Below are positions 56,001 through 64,000 of a DNA stretch of 64,000 bases, one piece after another. Numbering within the stretch: position 1 is the first letter of the stretch; each line of letters opens with the position of its first letter. The position numbers were made by a program, and so were the translations under genes. Under the pieces are notes generated by a model. The model made no database searches, had not been told where the DNA came from, and saw only the letters and a program-made list of their open reading frames with translations. Source of the stretch: Struthio camelus (Eukaryota > Chordata > Aves > Struthioniformes > Struthionidae); assembly GCF_040807025.1 (NCBI RefSeq), contig NC_090944.1, forward strand, positions 2,632,068 through 2,696,067, given 5' to 3'.

Positions 56001-59000
56001 CAAAACAAGCCCAGCCCCCGCAACACAAGCCCAACACCTCAAAAACAAGCCCAGATCCCCTCAACACTCCCACAAGCTCAACACAACAAACACACAGCCC
56101 AGATCCCCTCTGCACCCCCATAACAGGCCCAACACCTCCAATACAAGCCCCAGATCCCCTCCGCACCCCCACCACAAGCCCAGCACCCCCAACACAATGC
56201 CCAGATCTCCTCTACACCACGGAAAAAAAGGCCCCGCACCTCGAAAACATGGCCAGATCCCCTCGGCACCCCCACTACAAGCCCCGCACCTCCAAAACAA
56301 TGCCCCGGATCACCTCAGCAGCCCCACCACAACGCCCAGATTCCCTCTGCACCCCCAACGCAATGGCCAGATCCCCCCAGCACCCCTACCCCAAGCCCAG
56401 CACCCCCAACACAATGCCCCGATCCCCTCAGCACCCCTACCACAAGCCCTGCACCCCCAACACAATGCCCCAGATCCCCTCAGAACCCCAAAACAAGGCC
56501 CATATCCCCTCAGCAAACCCATTGCAAGACCAGCTCCCCTGACACAAGGCCCACATCCCCTCAGCACCCCCAAAACAAGGCCCAGCAACTCCAACACATC
56601 GCCCAGCTCCCCTCTGCACTTCCACAAAAAGCCCAGCAGCCTGCATGACAAGCCCAGCACCTCAAAACAAGCCCCATATTCCCTCAGCACCCCCACAAGA
56701 AGGTCCGGATCCCCTCAGCACCCCCATGACAAGCCCAGATGCCCTCTGCACTCCCACAAGCCCAACACAACAAACACACAGCCCAGATCCCCTCTGCACC
56801 CCCATAACAGGCCCAACACCTCCAATACAAGCCCCAGATCCCCTCCGCACTGGCACAACACGCCCAGCACCCCTAACACAAGCCCAGATCCCCTCAGCAC
56901 CACTATGACAAGTCCAGCACCCCCAACACAATGCCCAGATCCCCTCTGCACCCCCACAACAAAGCCCAGCACTTCAAAAACAATGCCCAGATCCCCTCAG
57001 CACCCCTAAAACAAAGCCCAGCAACTCCAACACAACGCCCAGCTCCCCTCTGCACTTCCACAAAAAGCCCAGCAGCCTGCATGACAAGCCCAGCACCTCA
57101 AAACAAGCCCCATATTCCCTCAGCACCCCCACAAGAAGGTCCGGATCCCCTCAGCACCCCCATGACAAGCCCAGATGCCCTCTGCACTCCCACAAGCCCA
57201 ACACAACAAACACACAGCCCAGATCCCCTCTGCACCCCCATAACAGGCCCAACACCTCCAATACAAGCCCCAGATCCCCTCCGCACTGGCACAACATGCC
57301 CAGCACCCCTAACACAAGCCCAGATCCCCTCAGCACCACTATGACAAGTCCAGCACCTCAAAAACAATGCCCAGATCCCCTCTGCACCCCCACAACAAAG
57401 CCCAGCACTTCAAAAACAATGCCCAGATCCCCTCAGCACCCCCACCACAAGCCCAGCACCCCCAACACAACGCCCAGATCCCTTCAGTACCCTCATGACA
57501 AGACTAGCACCCCCAACACAACACCCAGCTCCACTGAGCAGCCCGAAAACAAGCCTAGCACCCCCAACACAACACCCAGATCCCCCAAAACTAGGCCCAG
57601 CACCTCCAACACAATGCCCAGCTCCCCTCTGCACCCCCAAAACAAGCCCAGCACCCGCAACACAAGCCCAACACCTCAAAAACAAGCCCCTGATCCCCTC
57701 AACACTCCCACAAGCTCAACACAACAAACACACAGCCCAATCCCCTCTGCACACCCATAACAGGCCCAACACCTCCAATACAAGCCCCAGATCCCCTCCG
57801 CACTGGCACAACACGCCCAGCACCCCTAACACAAGCCCAGATCCCCTCAGCACCACTATGACAAGTCCAGCACCCCCAACACAGGGCCCTGATCCCCTTG
57901 GCACCCCCACAACAAAGCCCAGCACCCCAAACACAAAGCCCAGATCCCCTCAGCATCCCCACCACAAGCCCAGCAGTCCAAAAACAACACCCAGCACCCC
58001 CAACACAATGCCCCGATCCCCTCAGCACCCCCAACACAATGCCCAGATCCCCTCAGCACCCCCACCACAAGGCCCTGATCCCCTCTGCACTCCCAAAACA
58101 CATCCAGCACCTCGAAAACAAGCCCCTGATCCCCTCAGTACCCCCAATACAAGGCCCCGTTCTCCTGAGCACCCCCACCACAACGCCCAGATCCCCTCTG
58201 CACCCCCACCACAAGCCCAGCACCCCCAACACAATGCCCAGATTTCCTCTGCACCACGGAAAAAAAGGCCCAGCACCTCGAAAACATGGCCAGATCCCCT
58301 CAGCACCCCCACTACAAGCCCCGCACCTCCAAAACAATGCCCCGATCACCTCAGCAGCTGCACCACAAGCCCTGCACCCCCAACGCAATGCCCAGATCCC
58401 CTCAGCACCCCTACCACAAGCCCTGCACCCCCAACACAATGCCCCGATCCCCTCAGCAACCCCAAAACAAGGCCCAGATCCCCTCAGCAAACCCATGACA
58501 AGACCAGCTCCCCCGACACAAGGCCCACATCCCCTCAGCACCCCCAAAACAAGGCCCAGCAACTCCAACACAATGCCCAGCTCCCCTCTGCACTTCCACA
58601 AAAAGCCCAGCAGCCTGCATGACAAGCCCAGCACCTCAAAACAAGCCCCATATTCCCTCAGCACCCCCACAAGAAGGTCCGGATCCCCTCAGCACCCCCA
58701 TGACAAGCCCAGATGCCCTCTGCACTCCCACAAGCCCAACACAACAAACACACAGCCCAGATCCCCTCTGCACACCCATAACAGGCCCAACACCTCCAAT
58801 ACAAGCCCCAGATCCCCTCCGCACTGGCACAACATGCCCAGCACCCCTAACACAAGCCCAGATCCCCTCAGCACCACTATGACAAGTCCAGCACCTCAAA
58901 AACAATGCCCAGATCCCCTCTGCACCCCCACAACAAAGCCCAGCACTTCAAAAACAATGCCCAGATCCCCTCAGCACCCCCACCACAAGCCCAGCACCCC

Positions 59001-62000
59001 CAACACAACGCCCAGATCCCTTCAGTACCCTCATGACAAGACTAGCACCCCCAACACAACACCCAGCTCCACTGAGCAGCCCGAAAACAAGCCTAGCACC
59101 CCCAACACAACACCCAGATCCCCCAAAACTAGGCCCAGCACCTCCAACACAATGCCCAGCTCCCCTCTGCACCCCCAAAACAAGCCCAGCCCCCGCAACA
59201 CAAGCCCAACACCTCAAAAACAAGCCCAGATCCCCTCAACACTCCCACAAGCCCAACACAACAAACACACAGCCCAGATCCCCTCTGCACACCCATAACA
59301 GGCCCAACACCTCCAATACAAGCCCCAGATCCCCTCCGCACTCGCACAACATGCCCAGCACCCCTAACACAAGCCCAGATCCCCTCAGCACCACTATGAC
59401 AAGTCCAGCACCTCAAAAACAATGCCCAGATCCCCTCTGCACCCCCACAACAAAGCCCAGCACCCCAAACACAACGCCCAGATCCCCTCAGCACCCCCAC
59501 CACAAGCCCAGCACCCCCAACACAACGCCCAGATCCCTTCAGTACCCTCATGACAAGACTAGCACCCCCAACACAACACCCAGCTCCACTGAGCAGCCCG
59601 AAAACAAGCCTAGCACCCCCAACACAACACCCAGATCCCCCAAAACTAGGCCCAGCACCTCCAACACAATGCCCAGCTCCCCTCTGCACCCCCAAAACAA
59701 GCCCAGCCCCCGCAACACAAGCCCAACACCTCAAAAACAAGCCCAGATCCCCTCAACACTCCCACAAGCTCAACACAACAAACACACAGCCCAGATCCCC
59801 TCTGCACCCCCATAACAGGCCCAACACCTCCAATACAAGCCCCAGATCCCCTCCGCACCCCCACCACAAGCCCAGCACCCCCAACACAATGCCCAGATCT
59901 CCTCTACACCACGGAAAAAAAGGCCCCGCACCTCGAAAACATGGCCAGATCCCCTCAGCACCCCCACTACAAGCCCCGCACCTCCAAAACAATGCCCCGG
60001 ATCACCTCAGCAGCCCCACCACAACGCCCAGATTCCCTCTGCACCCCCAACGCAATGGCCAGATCCCCCCAGCACCCCTACCCCAAGCCCAGCACCCCCA
60101 ACACAATGCCCCGATCCCCTCAGCACCCCTACCACAAGCCCTGCACCCCCAACACAATGCCCCAGATCCCCTCAGAACCCCAAAACAAGGCCCATATCCC
60201 CTCAGCAAACCCATTGCAAGACCAGCTCCCCTGACACAAGGCCCACATCCCCTCAGCACCCCCAAAACAAGGCCCAGCAACTCCAACACATCGCCCAGCT
60301 CCCCTCTGCACTTCCACAAAAAGCCCAGCAGCCTGCATGACAAGCCCAGCACCTCAAAACAAGCCCCATATTCCCTCAGCACCCCCACAAGAAGGTCCGG
60401 ATCCCCTCAGCACCCCCATGACAAGCCCAGATGCCCTCTGCACTCCCACAAGCCCAACACAACAAACACACAGCCCAGATCCCCTCTGCACCCCCATAAC
60501 AGGCCCAACACCTCCAATACAAGCCACAGATCCCCTCCGCACTGGCACAACACGCCCAGCTCCCCTAACACAAGCCCAGATCCCCTCAGCACCACTATGA
60601 CAAGTCCAGCACCCCCAACACAATGCCCAGATCCCCTCTGCACCCCCACAACAAAGCCCAGCACTTCAAAAACAATGCCCAGATCCCCTCAGCACCCCTA
60701 AAACAAAGCCCAGCAACTCCAACACAACGCCCAGCTCCCCTCTGCACTTCCACAAAAAGCCCAGCAGCCTGCATGACAAGCCCAGCACCTCAAAACAAGC
60801 CCCATATTCCCTCAGCACCCCCACAAGAAGGTCCGGATCCCCTCAGCACCCCCATGACAAGCCCAGATGCCCTCTGCACTCCCACAAGCCCAACACAACA
60901 AACACACAGCCCAGATCCCCTCTGCACCCCCATAACAGGCCCAACACCTCCAATACAAGCCCCAGATCCCCTCCGCACTGGCACAACATGCCCAGCACCC
61001 CTAACACAAGCCCAGATCCCCTCAGCACCACTATGACAAGTCCAGCACCTCAAAAACAATGCCCAGATCCCCTCTGCACCCCCACAACAAAGCCCAGCAC
61101 CCCAAACACAACGCCCAGATCCCCTCAGCACCCCCACAACAAGCCCAGCACCCCCAACACAACGCCCAGATCCCTTCAGTACCCTCATGACAAGACTAGC
61201 ACCCCCAACACAACACCCAGCTCCACTGAGCAGCCCGAAAACAAGCCTAGCACCCCCAACACAACACCCAGATCCCCCAAAACTAGGCCCAGCACCTCCA
61301 ACACAATGCCCAGCTCCCCTCTGCACCCCCAAAACAAGCCCAGCACCCGCAACACAAGCCCAACACCTCAAAAACAAGCCCCTGATCCCCTCAACACTCC
61401 CACAAGCTCAACACAACAAACACACAGCCCAATCCCCTCTGCACACCCATAACAGGCCCAACACCTCCAATACAAGCCCCAGATCCCCTCCGCACTGGCA
61501 CAACACGCCCAGCACCCCTAACACAAGCCCAGATCCCCTCAGCACCACTATGACAAGTCCAGCACCCCCAACACAAGGCCCTGATCCCCTCGGCACCCCC
61601 ACAACAAAGCCCAGCACCCCAAACACAAAGCCCAGATCCCCTCAGCATCCCCACCACAAGCCCAGCAGTCCAAAAACAACACCCAGCACCCCCAACACAA
61701 TGCCCCGATCCCCTCAGCACCCCCAACACAATGCCCAGATCCCCTCAGCACCCCCACCACAAGGCCCTGATCCCCTCTGCACTCCCAAAACACATCCAGC
61801 ACCTCGAAAACAAGCCGCTGATCCCCTCAGTACCCCCAATACAAGGCCCCGTTCTCCTGAGCACCCCCACCACAACGCCCAGATCCCCTCTGCACCCCCA
61901 CCACAAGCCCAGCACCCCCAACACAATGCCCAGATTTCCTCTGCACCACGGAAAAAAAGGCCCAGCACCTCGAAAACATGGCCAGATCCCCTCAGCACCC

Positions 62001-64000
62001 CCACTACAAGCCCCGCACCTCCAAAACAATGCCCCGATCACCTCAGCAGCTGCACCACAAGCCCTGCACCCCCAACGCAATGCCCAGATCCCCTCAGCAC
62101 CCCTACCACAAGCCCTGCACCCCCAACACAATGCCCCGATCCCCTCAGCAACCCCAAAACAAGGCCCAGATCCCCTCAGCAAACCCATGACAAGACCAGC
62201 TCCCCCGACACAAGGCCCACATCCCCTCAGCACCCCCAAAACAAGGCCCAGCAACTCCAACACAACGCCCAGCTCCCCTCTGCACTTCCACAAAAAGCCC
62301 AGCAGCCTGCATGACAAGCCCAGCACCTCAAAACAAGCCCCATATTCCCTCAGCACCCCCACAAGAAGGTCCGGATCCCCTCAGCACCCCCATGACAAGC
62401 CCAGATGCCCTCTGCACTCCCACAAGCCCAACACAACAAACACACAGCCCAGATCCCCTCTGCACACCCATAACAGGCCCAACACCTCCAATACAAGCCC
62501 CAGATCCCCTCCGCACTGGCACAACATGCCCAGCACCCCCACCACAAGCCCAGCACCCCCAACACAACGCCCAGATCCCTTCAGTACCCTCATGACAAGA
62601 CTAGCACCCCCAACACAACACCCAGCTCCACTGAGCAGCCCGAAAACAAGCCTAGCACCCCCAACACAACACCCAGATCCCCCAAAACTAGGCCCAGCAC
62701 CTCCAACACAATGCCCAGCTCCCCTCTGCACCCCCAAAACAAGCCCAGCACCCGCAACACAAGCCCAACACCTCAAAAACAAGCCCCTGATCCCCTCAAC
62801 ACTCCCACAAGCTCAACACAACAAACACACAGCCCAATCCCCTCTGCACACCCATAACAGGCCCAACACCTCCAATACAAGCCCCAGATCCCCTCCGCAC
62901 TGGCACAACACGCCCAGCACCCCTAACACAAGCCCAGATCCCCTCAGCACCACTATGACAAGTCCAGCACCCCCAACACAGGGCCCTGATCCCCTTGGCA
63001 CCCCCACAACAAAGCCCAGCACCCCAAACACAAAGCCCAGATCCCCTCAGCATCCCCACCACAAGCCCAGCAGTCCAAAAACAACACCCAGCACCCCCAA
63101 CACAATGCCCCGATCCCCTCAGCACCCCCAACACAATGCCCAGATCCCCTCAGCACCCCCACCACAAGGCCCTGATCCCCTCTGCACTCCCAAAACACAT
63201 CCAGCACCTCGAAAACAAGCCGCTGATCCCCTCAGTACCCCCAATACAAGGCCCCGTTCTCCTGAGCACCCCCACCACAACGCCCAGATCCCCTCTGCAC
63301 CCCCACCACAAGCCCAGCACCCCCAACACAATGCCCAGATTTCCTCTGCACCACGGAAAAAAAGGCCCAGCACCTCGAAAACATGGCCAGATCCCCTCAG
63401 CACCCCCACTACAAGCCCCGCACCTCCAAAACAATGCCCCGATCACCTCAGCAGCCCCACCACAAGCCCTGCACCCCCAACGCAATGCCCAGATCCCCTC
63501 AGCACCCCTACCACAAGCCCTGCACCCCCAACACAATGCCCCGATCCCCTCAGCAACCCCAAAACAAGGCCCAGATCCCCTCAGCAAACCCATTACAAGA
63601 CCAGCTCCCCTGACACAAGGCCCACATCCCCTCAGCACCCCCAAAACAAGGCCCAGCAACTCCAACACAACGCCCAGCTCCCCTCTGCACTTCCACAAAA
63701 AGCCCAGCAGCCTGCATGACAAGCCCAGCACCTCAAAACAAGCCCCATATTCCCTCAGCACCCCCACAAGAAGGTCCAGATCCCCTCAGCACCCCCATGA
63801 CAAGCCCAGATGCCCTCTGCACTCCCACAAGCCCAACACAACAAACACACAGCCCAGATCCCCTCTGCACACCCATAACAGGCCCAACACCTCCAATACA
63901 AGCCCCAGATCCCCTCCGCACTGGCACAACACGCCCAGCACCCCTAACACAAGCCCAGATCCCCTCAGCACCACTATGACAAGTCCAGCACCTCAAAAAC
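47045..64000 (-). repeat. Array core with higher-order repeats
   Basis: The marker 'gcatgacaagcccagcacct' starts (at its ATG) at 47045, 47481, 48683, 49681, 50117, 51656, 52858, 53856, 55009, 55443, 56645, 57081, 58619, 60337, 60773, 62311 and 63716. Spacings recur as 436, 1202, 998 and 1538 bp. Long stretches repeat almost exactly at a shift of 4175 bp (47767-49950 against 51942-54125) and 3692 bp (56645 to about 59000 against 60337 to about 62690). Confidence 0.9.

Larger units (their letters stand above)
44217..64000 (-). repeat. Large minisatellite array (about 19.8 kb), cut by window end
   Basis: C-rich on the given strand, so the G-rich motif lies on the minus strand, opposite to all upstream arrays. 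The basic repeat is about 51 bp, made of a 20 bp part ('gcacccccacaacaagccca') and a 31 bp part ('gcacccccaacacaacgccc' plus 'agatcccctca'). Since 51 is a multiple of three, long open frames exist on both strands (up to 662 codons at 61731-63719), encoding Pro/Thr/Ser/His/Gln-rich 17-residue repeats; these are unlikely to be genes. The array continues past the window. Confidence 0.95.

Noticed and set aside
44217..64000. CRISPR array
   Set aside because: No constant repeat separated by unique spacers; the monomers are contiguous and degenerate, in an avian context.

Overview
The window reads as avian nuclear DNA. It carries the 3' end of a CR1 LINE (the 'gattctgtga' tail), decayed copies of the vertebrate interferon-induced very large GTPase (VLIG/GVIN1), and short GC-rich exons with small GT-AG introns. 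Very GC-rich sequence and about 20 kb of minisatellite would suit a microchromosome or subtelomere; that placement and the species are inference.

Positions 1-38430 hold four head-to-tail copies of one unit (9524, 9528, 9529 and 9849 bp). The window opens inside the CR1 tail of a further upstream copy. Each unit has, in order: an unrecognised leader; a frameshifted piece of the VLIG C-terminal half; a (GAGC)n microsatellite; a CpG-rich promoter-like stretch; a four-exon gene for a 306-residue putative membrane protein; the VLIG N-terminal half with GTPase domain, broken by frameshifts and stops but ending in a VLIG 3' tail and AATAAA; a G-rich minisatellite; and a CR1 3' fragment. The four-exon gene is the only element intact in all four units, with identical length and splice sites and mostly silent or mild differences. 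I do not recognise its family. Two decayed relatives at 42.4-43.8 kb share a short conserved block with it.

From 38431 a partial fifth copy with different breakpoints keeps the VLIG C-terminal end still joined to its 3' tail. After about 0.7 kb of unrecognised sequence comes a 1.4 kb G-rich minisatellite bracketed by two 72 bp direct repeats, then T-rich sequence with homopolymers, then a promoter-like cluster (heat-shock element, two inverted CCAAT boxes, GC box) just before the decayed relatives.

From about 44217 to the end the same minisatellite recurs on the opposite strand as a nearly 20 kb array. Its basic repeat is about 51 bp, organised into higher-order blocks with recurring spacings of 436, 998, 1202 and 1538 bp and block-level shifts of 4175 and 3692 bp. 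Long proline-rich and glycine-rich open frames there follow from a repeat length divisible by three. No tRNA, rRNA, CRISPR array or bacterial feature is seen. The VLIG pieces are not expected to make working GTPase; the plausible functional product is the four-exon protein, present in several copies.
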